Below are positions 1-6,168 of a DNA stretch of 9,660 bases, piece by piece; within the stretch, counting starts at the first letter, position 1, and each line of letters begins with the position of its first letter. This stretch comes from Actinomycetota bacterium. Its GTDB lineage: Bacteria; Actinomycetota; Humimicrobiia; Humimicrobiales; Humimicrobiaceae. The DNA is taken from contig PWSB01000005.1 of NCBI GenBank assembly GCA_003563375.1, forward strand, positions 1 through 9,660, in the 5' to 3' direction. The translations under genes were made by a program, and so were the position numbers. The notes under the pieces are model-generated. The model was given only the letters and a program-made list of their open reading frames with translations. It made no database searches and had not been told where the DNA came from.

Positions 1-243
1 CAGTTTTTGCGGTTCTACTTGGTCCTGAGCCTTTGGAGCGGCCAATGACACCGATAGCTTGTCCCCTTTTTTTATCCTGTAGCTCTTTGTGGTAGGGTTT
101 TGGTTTACCAGGATATTTTTGTCATCAATGAGCCTGGAGACGCTGCTTCTGGACAGGCTGGTGATCTTTTTGGATAAATATATGTCTATTCTTTGGCCAG
201 CCTCGGGGTCAGTGACCATAAGGTCGATCTTGTCTTGTTTCAA
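1..243 (-). CDS. RluD-family 23S rRNA pseudouridine synthase, N-terminal part (runs off left edge)
   Basis: This is the first 81 codons of a pseudouridine synthase of the RluA/RluD family, which isomerises specific uridines in ribosomal RNA. Only the N-terminal S4 RNA-binding domain lies in the window, at about residues 16-62: GQRIDIYL, then SRSSVSRLI, then an ILVN strand. The linker with VEPQ that normally leads to the catalytic domain follows. The catalytic HRLD-type motif lies outside, so the exact subfamily cannot be settled. The most upstream start is TTG at 243, overlapping the lspA stop as TTGA. An in-frame ATG at 219 would shorten the protein by eight residues and leave the S4 domain whole. 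Neither start has a convincing Shine-Dalgarno, so coupling to lspA translation is likely. The lspA-rluD order is common in Gram-positive bacteria and supports the call. Confidence 0.88.
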   Translation of the reverse strand, partial: MKQDKIDLMVTDPEAGQRIDIYLSKKITSLSRSSVSRLIDDKNILVNQNPTTKSYRIKKGDKLSVSLAAPKAQDQVEPQKL

Positions 244-722
244 TTAATCATTTTTGAGTTTTTTTTAAAAAATTCTTTAAACAGCAATAGGATAGCTATG
301 CCGAAACCTATCACGATGGAGCTGTCCGCTATATTGAAGACGGGCCAGTATAGAAAATGGATAAAATCAGTAACCTCTCCAAGGACCAGCCTGTCTATAA
401 GGTTTCCCAGGGCTCCTCCCATTATCAGCCCTAGTGAAATATTAAAGAAATAAGATTTTATCCTTAACAAAAACTTGATAAATACTATAAGGAACACGGC
501 AACAAAAGAGATGATGGCTAAAATGGTGGTCCCGTCCTGGAAAAGGCCGAAGGCAGCTCCGGGGTTTCTTACGTGGGTGATATACAAGAACCTGGGTATC
601 ACTTCCATGGAACTTGATACAGGAATGGTGGCCTTGATCCAGTATTTGGTCAGCTGATCTAAAAATAAGACTATTACAGCGCTTAATATGAATATAAAAT
701 GCATAAATTTTAATGATTTCAT
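240..722 (-). CDS. lspA: Lipoprotein signal peptidase (signal peptidase II)
   Basis: LspA is the inner-membrane aspartyl protease that removes the signal peptide of prolipoproteins after Lgt has lipidated the lipobox cysteine. The 160 residues match the usual family length and show four hydrophobic segments (about 8-26, 66-86, 94-112, 133-149). The family motifs are in order: DQLTK at 22-26, NPGAAFG at 53-59, GNLIDR at 106-111, VTDFIHF at 117-123 and FNIAD at 129-133. The catalytic aspartates should be D119 and D133; they are closer together than in proteobacterial LspA because the intervening loop is short. The ATG at 722 directly follows the ileS stop with no gap. A Shine-Dalgarno GGGAG lies inside the ileS 3' end (733-737), ten bases upstream. 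The gene is therefore co-transcribed and probably translationally linked with ileS, and it overlaps rluD downstream. Confidence 0.97.
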   Translation of the reverse strand: MKSLKFMHFIFILSAVIVLFLDQLTKYWIKATIPVSSSMEVIPRFLYITHVRNPGAAFGLFQDGTTILAIISFVAVFLIVFIKFLLRIKSYFFNISLGLIMGGALGNLIDRLVLGEVTDFIHFLYWPVFNIADSSIVIGFGIAILLLFKEFFKKNSKMIN

Positions 723-3700
723 CTAGACAATACTCCCTACCACCTCTAGCGAGACTTTTATCTCTGAACCGTTTACTTTTACTTTTTGGGTAAAAATTTG
801 CTCTTTTGGTCCAAATACAAGATTCTCGGCAAGGGTCTCCTTCTTTATGTAATCTTTGAATTTATCTATTATCCTGCTCTCCTGTTTTCCGGCTTGTACA
901 TATATATTTATTGTGTTCTCTATTGCAAAATCTGCCTTCTTCCTCAAATTCTGCACATGGTGTACAAACTCCCGGACAAACCCTTCCTCCTGCAGCTGTT
1001 CCGTAATACTTGTAGGCATACCTATGGTGAAGGTAGCATCACTTTCTATAGCAAAACCTTCTTTGTTTATAGCTTCCACAAGCAGTTCCTCAGGCATAAG
1101 CTCTATCTGCTTACCATCGACCATCATGGATATTTTTTTATTGTTTTTTACCTTCAAAGCAATTACTGCAGGATTAGACCCATCAAGCTTTTCCCTTATC
1201 CTGGGAACCAGGGAGCCGTATTTTGGGCCTACCAGCTTGAGGTTGGGTTTGATGTCATAACTGACCAGTTCATCCCTGTTTTTGAGGATCTCAATTTTTT
1301 TAATGTTTAGCTCTTCCTTTATTATATCTTCAAAGTGGATTATGGCCTTTGATATCTTCTGGTCCGGTTCAAAGTAGATCTTGGCCGATTGTAAAGGCTG
1401 CCTGGTCTTGATGTTGGCCTTGTTTCTTATGGTCCTGCCCAGGCTTACTATATCTCTGGCAACAGCCATGCTGAAACTCAGATCGCTGTCTATAAGGGAC
1501 GGGTCTGCCTGCGGATAATCTTCAAGATGGACGCTGAGCATCTCTTTATTTAATCCGGATACCAGGTTTCTGTAGATTTCTTCGCTTAAAAAAGGTATAT
1601 AGGGGGCACATAATCTAGATAAGGTGACCAGGCACTCATACAAGGTAAGATAGGCACTTATCTTATCCTTATCCTCTTCGCTTTTCCAAAAACGCCTCCT
1701 GCTCCTTCTCACATACCAGTTAGAAAGATCATCAACAAAATCTTGTATCTTCCTTCCGCTGTCGGTTACATTGAAATCATCCATAAGCTTATTTACATCA
1801 TCTAGGGTACGGTTGAGTTCAGATATTATCCACCTGTCTATTTCATATCTCTTTCCAACCTCAAGACGGTGTTCCCGGGGATTAAAATCATCAATATTTG
1901 CATATATCACAAAAAATGAATAGACGTTCCACAGGGTCAAAAGGAACTTTCTCACCACTTCATCCACAGCTTTTTTAGAAAAGTTTTTGGGCAGCCAGGG
2001 AGATACCGCGGTAAAGAAGTACCATCTTAGGGCATCGGCCCCCTGTACATTCAACACCTCCCAGGGCCTTACTATATTGCCCCTGGATTTGCTCATTTTT
2101 TGGCCATGTTCATCATTTATAAGGCCGAGGCACAATACATTTTTATAACTGGACTTTTTAAACAATAGGGTGGATATGGCCAAAAGGGTATAGAACCATC
2201 CCCTTGTCTGGTCTATGGCTTCACATATAAAATCTGCTGGAAAACTTTCTTCAAAGACCCGGCTGTTCTCAAAAGGAAAATGGAACTGCGCAAAAGGCAT
2301 GGAGCCTGAATCAAACCATACATCGATGACCTCGTCTACCCTTTTCATCTTTTCTGAACACTTGTCGCATTTTAATTCTATCTGGTCCACATAGGGCCTG
2401 TGCAGGTCTATATGGTCTATGTCCTGCACTGCCTTTTGTTTAAGTTCATCTATGCTGCCTATACAGGTCCTGTGGCCGTTGGAATCTTCCCACACCGGGA
2501 ATGGGGTCCCCCAATACCTTTCCCTGGTAAGGGCCCAGTCTATATTGTTTTGGAGCCATTTACCGAACCTGCCTTCCTTTATGTGTGCCGGATACCAGGC
2601 AACCTTCTCATTTGACTTGATAAGGTCCTCTTTTATCTGTGAAGTCCTTATATACCAGCTTTTCTTGGCATAATATATAAGCCTGCTATCGCATCTCCAG
2701 CAAAAAGGATATGAATGCTTATACTTCTCAAAACTGAACAGCAGGCTTCTTTGTTTCAAGTCCTGGATTATCAGGGGGTTGGCCTCTTCGATCCCTTTCT
2801 GTGAAAATTTTTCTACCTCGGGTAAAAACCTTCCGTCCTCGTCCACCATCTGTACCACAGGGAGCTTATATTTTTTGCCCACGTTCATGTCGTCTTCGCC
2901 GAAAGCAGGAGCTATATGCACTATTCCGGTCCCGTCTTCGGTAGATACGAAGTCTCCGGTGACCACCTTATAAGCAGCCTTCCCTTTGCCTGCATAGTCA
3001 TATACTGGCTCGTAATAGTTGCCTGCAAGGTCAGCACCCCTAAAACTGCCTTTAATCTTATAGGTGTCTTTTTCGCTGAAAACACTTTCTAAAAGATCTT
3101 TAGCAAGTATCAGGTCCTCACCTTCCAACTCCACCTTGACATATTCTGCTTTTCCATTTACTGCGCAGGCTACATTTGATATGAGAGTCCAGGGTGTAGT
3201 CGTCCACACCAGCAGGTATGTGTTATCTTGGCCTTTTAGCCCGAATTTTACGATAATGGTCTTATCTTCTATTTCCTTGTAGCCCAAAGCTATCTCATGG
3301 GAAGAAAGCGCTGTCCCGCATCTTGGGCAAAAAGGGACGATCTTGTGGTCTTGATAGATCAGGTCTTTTTCCCAAATGCTTTTTAGTATCCACCACACGG
3401 TCTCAATATAATCATTGGCAAAAGTAAAATAAGCATTCTCCATATCGATCCAGAAACCAATCCTTTCGGTCATCTTCTTCCAGTCTTCTTCATAGCGCAT
3501 GACGCTTTCCTTACACAGCCGGTTGAATTTCTCAATGCCTATTTCCTCTATTTCTTTCTTTGAATTTATGTTAAGTTTTTTTTCAATCTCAAGTTCTACC
3601 GGAAGCCCGTGGGTGTCCCAGCCTGCTTTTCTGGGCACATGAAAACCCTTCATGGTCTTATACCTTGGAAAGATATCCTTAAAGACCCTGGAAAGGACAT

Positions 3701-3872
3701 GGTGTACCCCTGGTGCTCCATTTGCTGTAGGAGGCCCTTCATAGAATACGAATTTTTCCTTTCCTTTATTTTTATCCAGGCTTTTTTCAAACAACTTATT
3801 TTCACGCCAGAAGTTAAGTATATTCTCTTCCAGTTTGACTAGATTGACTTTTCCTTCTACTTTTTTGAACAT
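723..3872 (-). CDS. ileS: Isoleucyl-tRNA synthetase, type 2 (eukaryote/archaea-like), with GVHH signature
   Basis: This class Ia synthetase charges tRNA-Ile with isoleucine and hydrolyses misactivated valine. The 1049 residues suit the longer type-2 IleRS. The catalytic signature reads GVHH at 55-58 instead of the canonical HxGH. KMSKS is at 592-596. A CxxC pair at 182/185 and another at 391/394 probably form the zinc site of the connective peptide; a further CxxC at 502/505 has no obvious partner pair. The editing domain has WTTTPW at 223-228 and HIAPAFGEDD ending at D328, so H319 and D328 match the proofreading His and Asp. The anticodon-binding domain includes WYVRRSRRRFW at 719-729. The ATG at 3872 has AGAAGG six bases upstream. 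No T-box fits in the 63-bp leader. The gene is first of ileS-lspA-rluD and lies downstream of trxA-DUF72. The rearranged signature predicts mupirocin insensitivity (inference). Confidence 0.98.
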   Translation of the reverse strand: MFKKVEGKVNLVKLEENILNFWRENKLFEKSLDKNKGKEKFVFYEGPPTANGAPGVHHVLSRVFKDIFPRYKTMKGFHVPRKAGWDTHGLPVELEIEKKLNINSKKEIEEIGIEKFNRLCKESVMRYEEDWKKMTERIGFWIDMENAYFTFANDYIETVWWILKSIWEKDLIYQDHKIVPFCPRCGTALSSHEIALGYKEIEDKTIIVKFGLKGQDNTYLLVWTTTPWTLISNVACAVNGKAEYVKVELEGEDLILAKDLLESVFSEKDTYKIKGSFRGADLAGNYYEPVYDYAGKGKAAYKVVTGDFVSTEDGTGIVHIAPAFGEDDMNVGKKYKLPVVQMVDEDGRFLPEVEKFSQKGIEEANPLIIQDLKQRSLLFSFEKYKHSYPFCWRCDSRLIYYAKKSWYIRTSQIKEDLIKSNEKVAWYPAHIKEGRFGKWLQNNIDWALTRERYWGTPFPVWEDSNGHRTCIGSIDELKQKAVQDIDHIDLHRPYVDQIELKCDKCSEKMKRVDEVIDVWFDSGSMPFAQFHFPFENSRVFEESFPADFICEAIDQTRGWFYTLLAISTLLFKKSSYKNVLCLGLINDEHGQKMSKSRGNIVRPWEVLNVQGADALRWYFFTAVSPWLPKNFSKKAVDEVVRKFLLTLWNVYSFFVIYANIDDFNPREHRLEVGKRYEIDRWIISELNRTLDDVNKLMDDFNVTDSGRKIQDFVDDLSNWYVRRSRRRFWKSEEDKDKISAYLTLYECLVTLSRLCAPYIPFLSEEIYRNLVSGLNKEMLSVHLEDYPQADPSLIDSDLSFSMAVARDIVSLGRTIRNKANIKTRQPLQSAKIYFEPDQKISKAIIHFEDIIKEELNIKKIEILKNRDELVSYDIKPNLKLVGPKYGSLVPRIREKLDGSNPAVIALKVKNNKKISMMVDGKQIELMPEELLVEAINKEGFAIESDATFTIGMPTSITEQLQEEGFVREFVHHVQNLRKKADFAIENTINIYVQAGKQESRIIDKFKDYIKKETLAENLVFGPKEQIFTQKVKVNGSEIKVSLEVVGSIV

Positions 3873-3919
3873 AAGACCTTCTCTTAAAAAAAATTTACTT
3901 CCAAAAAACTATCCTATAG

Positions 3920-3948
3920 ATTTTATATAATTAGGTTAATTTTGTGAA
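3920..3948 (-). promoter_or_regulatory. Predicted sigma-70-type promoter for ileS-lspA-rluD
   Basis: Reading the minus strand, TTCACA (3943-3948) and TAAAAT (3920-3925) are separated by 17 bases; each hexamer matches five of six consensus positions. Transcription would start near 3912, giving a leader of about 40 nt before the ileS ATG. The -35 box falls at the end of the DUF72 gene (stop at 3936-3938). ileS can therefore be expressed independently of trxA-DUF72, although read-through from upstream is not excluded because no terminator lies between them. Confidence 0.5.
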
Positions 3949-4724
3949 GTGTCTTTTAACAGGCCTATCAAGGCTTGTGCTGACTTTACAGCCTTTGCCC
4001 TGTAGTGATTATTGAAGTATATAAATGTCTTTTTTGTACTCTTGGCTATCCTTTTAATCCTGGGGACCCATTCCAGGAGCTCATCTGTGGTGTAGCTGTA
4101 GTCATATCTCTGGTAAGCATGCTCCGGGTTCCACCAGTTCTTGACACCTCTTCCATGAAACCTTATGTATCCGATGGATGACGTGGTTATAGCAGTTGGG
4201 GGTAGCAGCCCTCCTATATTAGGCTCATCTACGTTACAGAAAGAAAGGCCCAGAGACTCCAAAAGGCTTACAACCTCTTTTTTCATCCAGGAGATATTCC
4301 GGAACTCGACTACCGGATTATAGCCCTCATATAATTTAGCCAGCTCTTTTAAATATTTGATATTGCATTCACTGTACTTGAAAGAATAGGGAAACTGCAG
4401 CAGTATGCAGCCCAGCCTTCCCTCATGGGAAAGGCATTTTACCGATTGGAAATATTTTTGGAGATCTTCTTTGCAGAGATCTCTTTTATGGGTTGCGGAG
4501 CAATGTGCTTTGATTGAAAAGATAAAATCTTTATCAACTTTTTTAAGCATATGCTGGAATATAAAAGGATTTGGGAGGGTATAATAGGTAAAATTAATCT
4601 CAACCGTATTGAATTCTTTGCCGTAATATGAAAGAAACTGGTTTCCCTTTATCCCTTCAGGATAATAAACACCCTCCCAATCATCATATTTATATCCTGA
4701 AGTTCCGATAAAAAGTTTTCCCAT
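3936..4724 (-). CDS. DUF72 / YecE-like TIM-barrel protein of unknown function
   Basis: The 262-residue product has the conserved features of the DUF72 (YecE/YunF) family, a TIM-barrel-like fold whose biochemical role is not established. Recognisable motifs are GTSGYKYDDW at 7-16, FNTVEINFTYY at 38-48, FSIKAHCSATH at 69-79, LLQFPYSF at 108-115, VEFRNISW at 139-146, YIRFHGR at 186-192 and FNNHYRAKAVKSAQ at 237-250. Length is typical. I chose the ATG at 4724, whose A is also the last base of the trxA stop (TGATG); a TTG one codon earlier is possible. There is no strong Shine-Dalgarno, so translation is probably coupled to trxA. The protein carries six cysteines (75, 84, 97, 106, 120, 163), which matters given the thioredoxin neighbour. 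I assign no reaction. Confidence 0.93.
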   Translation of the reverse strand: MGKLFIGTSGYKYDDWEGVYYPEGIKGNQFLSYYGKEFNTVEINFTYYTLPNPFIFQHMLKKVDKDFIFSIKAHCSATHKRDLCKEDLQKYFQSVKCLSHEGRLGCILLQFPYSFKYSECNIKYLKELAKLYEGYNPVVEFRNISWMKKEVVSLLESLGLSFCNVDEPNIGGLLPPTAITTSSIGYIRFHGRGVKNWWNPEHAYQRYDYSYTTDELLEWVPRIKRIAKSTKKTFIYFNNHYRAKAVKSAQALIGLLKDTSQN

Positions 4725-5047
4725 CAAATAAAAGAAGAGATCTCGTTCAAGATTTTGTCTTTGGACATTGCGCCCACAAGCTTCTTTGCTACTGCCCCGT
4801 CTTTGAACAGAAGAAGGGTCGGTATGCTGCTAATTCCGTATTTTATAGCAGTATCCCTGTTTTCATCCACATTTAACTTTGCTATTTTTAGCAAATTATT
4901 TTTTTCATCAGCAAGTTTTTCAAGCTCTGGGGCTACCATCTTGCATGGCCCGCACCAAACAGCCCAAAAATCCACCAGAACAGGCAGATTGGCTTTCAGT
5001 ACTTCCTGGTCAAAATTTGAGTCGCTAAGTTGGGTAATATCAGCCAT
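4724..5047 (-). CDS. trxA: Thioredoxin
   Basis: This is a cytosolic thiol-disulfide oxidoreductase that reduces protein disulfides and is normally recharged by thioredoxin reductase (no trxB is in the window). The 107 residues are one complete thioredoxin fold without a signal peptide. The active site WCGPC is at 31-35 (C32, C35). The buried acidic residue is D26 in the strand LVDFWA, and the cis-proline is P76 in SIPTLL. The ATG at 5047 follows AAAGGAAG at a suitable distance. It is the first gene of a minus-strand unit and overlaps the DUF72 gene by one base. A promoter-like pair lies at 5120-5148. The first ten bases of the gene are repeated 60 bp upstream (see the repeat entry). All key residues are present. 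Confidence 0.97.
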   Translation of the reverse strand: MADITQLSDSNFDQEVLKANLPVLVDFWAVWCGPCKMVAPELEKLADEKNNLLKIAKLNVDENRDTAIKYGISSIPTLLLFKDGAVAKKLVGAMSKDKILNEISSFI

Positions 5048-5107
5048 TGGTCTTCCTTTCTTATTGAGCTTTTTATATTATTTTTATCTATTTAGGCTAT
5101 CAGCCAT
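5038..5107 (-). repeat. 10-bp direct repeat duplicating the trxA start
   Basis: On the minus strand the ten bases ATGGCTGATA, which begin trxA (5038-5047), occur again exactly 60 bp upstream (5098-5107) in the leader. The second copy includes an ATG. Chance is possible, but the copy lies between the predicted promoter and the real start, in the same orientation. Confidence 0.6.
5084..5107 (-). other. Possible leader mini-ORF (MADSLNR) upstream of trxA
   Basis: The duplicated start opens an ORF of seven codons plus TAA, encoding MADSLNR. It begins only about five bases after the transcription start implied by the 5120-5148 promoter, so it would be nearly leaderless, and no Shine-Dalgarno precedes it. 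Part of it can form a small hairpin (GGCT, three-base loop, AGCC at 5095-5105). Whether it is translated is unknown; it could equally be a remnant of local slippage. Confidence 0.25.
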
Positions 5108-5119
5108 CAAGATAAAAAG

Positions 5120-5148
5120 ATATTAGCAAAGCGGTTTTTTTTAGTCAA
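5120..5148 (-). promoter_or_regulatory. Predicted sigma-70-type promoter for trxA-DUF72
   Basis: On the minus strand TTGACT (5143-5148, five of six consensus) is followed after 17 bases by TAATAT (5120-5125, four of six). The spacer starts with eight adenines. The start point would be near 5112, leaving a leader of about 65 nt before trxA. An AT-rich stretch lies upstream and is shared with the divergent zinc-ribbon gene. Confidence 0.5.
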
Positions 5149-5193
5149 ATAAATAAAATTTAAAAAAATGTACACTTAATACCAATTATATAC

Positions 5194-5199
5194 TATAAT
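5194..5199 (+). promoter_or_regulatory. Candidate -10 box for the zinc-ribbon gene
   Basis: A perfect TATAAT occurs 37 bases before the ATG at 5236, in AT-rich DNA. No good -35 hexamer sits at 16-18 bp spacing (the 17-bp position reads TACACT). Either an activator is needed or the site is fortuitous. Transcription would start near 5206, just before the palindrome at 5212-5224. Confidence 0.35.
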
Positions 5200-5211
5200 A
5201 TGCCATAATAA

Positions 5212-5224
5212 CTGATAATATCAG
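5212..5224. promoter_or_regulatory. Short palindrome, possible operator
   Basis: The 13 bases CTGATA-A-TATCAG form a perfect inverted repeat around one central A. It lies between the candidate -10 box and the Shine-Dalgarno AGGAAGGA, whose first two bases it overlaps. That is where a repressor could block transcription or an RNA fold could hide the ribosome site. With a one-base centre it is more plausible as a DNA-binding site than as a hairpin. No regulator gene is nearby. Confidence 0.3.
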
Positions 5225-5235
5225 GAAGGAATAAA

Positions 5236-5427
5236 ATGTATAAATGTGCAGAATGCGGAAACACTGAAAAATTCGAAGGTTTTGCCTCAGAGAGCGGCAG
5301 TGCTGAGATAATTAGACATGGAAAAGGATATGACTGGCTCTACAGGGTCTCTGAAAAGAATTGGGAGTCAAATATTACCATAAAGGCTTGTTTTTTCTGC
5401 AGGTCAAAGAAAATAATAAAGGTCTAA
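5236..5427 (+). CDS. Small CxxC-CxxC zinc-ribbon protein, unknown function
   Basis: This 63-residue protein has CxxC at 4-7 (KCAECGN) and CxxC at 52-55 (ACFFCRS), the layout of a single zinc ribbon with an unusually long 44-residue insert. The insert holds aromatic and charged residues (YDWLYRVSEKNW at 32-43) but no membrane segment. The N- and C-terminal knuckles each precede basic or polar strands, and the tail is lysine-rich (RSKKIIKV), consistent with nucleic-acid binding, though this is inference. The ATG follows a strong Shine-Dalgarno AGGAAGGA (5223-5230). I believe it is real because of that site, the paired cysteines and the close fit between its neighbours. It is divergent from trxA and its TAA overlaps the stop of the opposing nucleotidyltransferase gene. 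I do not recognise a named family. Confidence 0.8.
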   Translation: MYKCAECGNTEKFEGFASESGSAEIIRHGKGYDWLYRVSEKNWESNITIKACFFCRSKKIIKV

Positions 5428-6149
5428 TCACCTTTTATTTTCTTTTCAACCAATCGGCTTGCCCTATACAGGGATTCGAATGTCCCTGCATCGGTCCACC
5501 AGCCGTCTAGTATGGAATAGGACATGGTGCCGTTTCTTATATAATGATTATTGACATCGGTGATCTCATACTCCCCTCTGCCTGATGGCTTTAGTTTCCT
5601 TATAATGTCAAAGACCTGGTTGTCATATATATAAAGGCCGGTGACAGCATAATTGCTTTTGGGGCTTTTGGGCTTTTCTTCAATGTTTTTTACCCTTCCG
5701 CCCTCTACTTCAGCCACTCCGAACCTTTGGGGGTCAGAGACCTCCTTTAGGAATATATGGGCTCCTTCTTGTTTTGATTCAAACTCTTCTATAAAAGGTT
5801 TTATATCGTCTTCTATGATATTGTCACCAAGCATCACAAATACCTTGTCCCTGTCCACAAAGTTTTCTGCAAGCTTTAAGGCATCGGCTATCCCGCCTTC
5901 TCCTTCCTGGTAGGTGTAGCTTATGTCCTTTAGGCCGAATTCAGAACCGTTGCCCAGAAGCCTTAAAAAATCACCTGCATAATTTCCCCCGGTCACTATC
6001 ATGATATCGGTCAACCCTGAATCCACCATTGTCGCCAGCGGGTAATATATCATTGGTTTGTCATAAACCGGGAGCAGGTGCTTATTGGTAACCTTGGTGC
6101 AGGGCCACAGCCTTGTACCTAAACCTCCCGCTAAAATTACGCCTTTCAT
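5424..6149 (-). CDS. Short RmlA-type sugar-1-phosphate nucleotidylyltransferase (probable glucose-1-phosphate thymidylyltransferase)
   Basis: The enzyme joins a nucleoside triphosphate, probably dTTP, to glucose-1-phosphate, giving an activated sugar for surface polysaccharides. The 241 residues form one nucleotidyltransferase domain; classical RmlA has about 290, so the C-terminal extension is absent. Visible motifs are the nucleotide loop GGLGTRLWP at 8-16 (R13), K23 in NKHLLPVYDKPM, Q81 and GIADAL in the base/sugar pocket, metal-binding LGDN at 107-110, EEKP at 157-160, VTGLY at 169-173, RGEYEITDVN at 191-200 and WWTDAGT at 217-223. The ATG at 6149 has GGGGGA about nine bases upstream. The gene follows uppP by 19 bp, probably in one operon. 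No rmlB, rmlC or rmlD is in the window, so dTDP-rhamnose is not established and other sugar or nucleotide specificity is possible. Confidence 0.9.
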   Translation of the reverse strand: MKGVILAGGLGTRLWPCTKVTNKHLLPVYDKPMIYYPLATMVDSGLTDIMIVTGGNYAGDFLRLLGNGSEFGLKDISYTYQEGEGGIADALKLAENFVDRDKVFVMLGDNIIEDDIKPFIEEFESKQEGAHIFLKEVSDPQRFGVAEVEGGRVKNIEEKPKSPKSNYAVTGLYIYDNQVFDIIRKLKPSGRGEYEITDVNNHYIRNGTMSYSILDGWWTDAGTFESLYRASRLVEKKIKGD

Positions 6150-6168
6150 ATAAGCTGTCCCCCTTTGT

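Noticed and set aside
786..1310. Plus-strand ORF of 174 codons opposite ileS
   Set aside because: It is antisense to the well-conserved C-terminal part of ileS, has Cys/Tyr/Phe-rich low-plausibility composition, and no recognisable motif. The same applies to other plus-strand ORFs over ileS (856-1260, 2400-2673, 2779-2973, 3064-3282, 3609-3842).
3873..3935. T-box riboswitch ahead of ileS
   Set aside because: Only 63 bp separate the genes and the predicted leader is about 40 nt. There is no room for a specifier stem and antiterminator and no T-box core sequence.
5095..5105. Small hairpin GGCT-3-AGCC as a terminator
   Set aside because: The stem is only four base pairs and no U-run follows directly in the minus-strand direction; it is also upstream, not downstream, of a gene.
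4755..5126. Plus-strand ORF antisense to trxA
   Set aside because: It is Ser/Phe-rich, typical of a reverse-strand shadow, and covers the whole of a certain thioredoxin gene.
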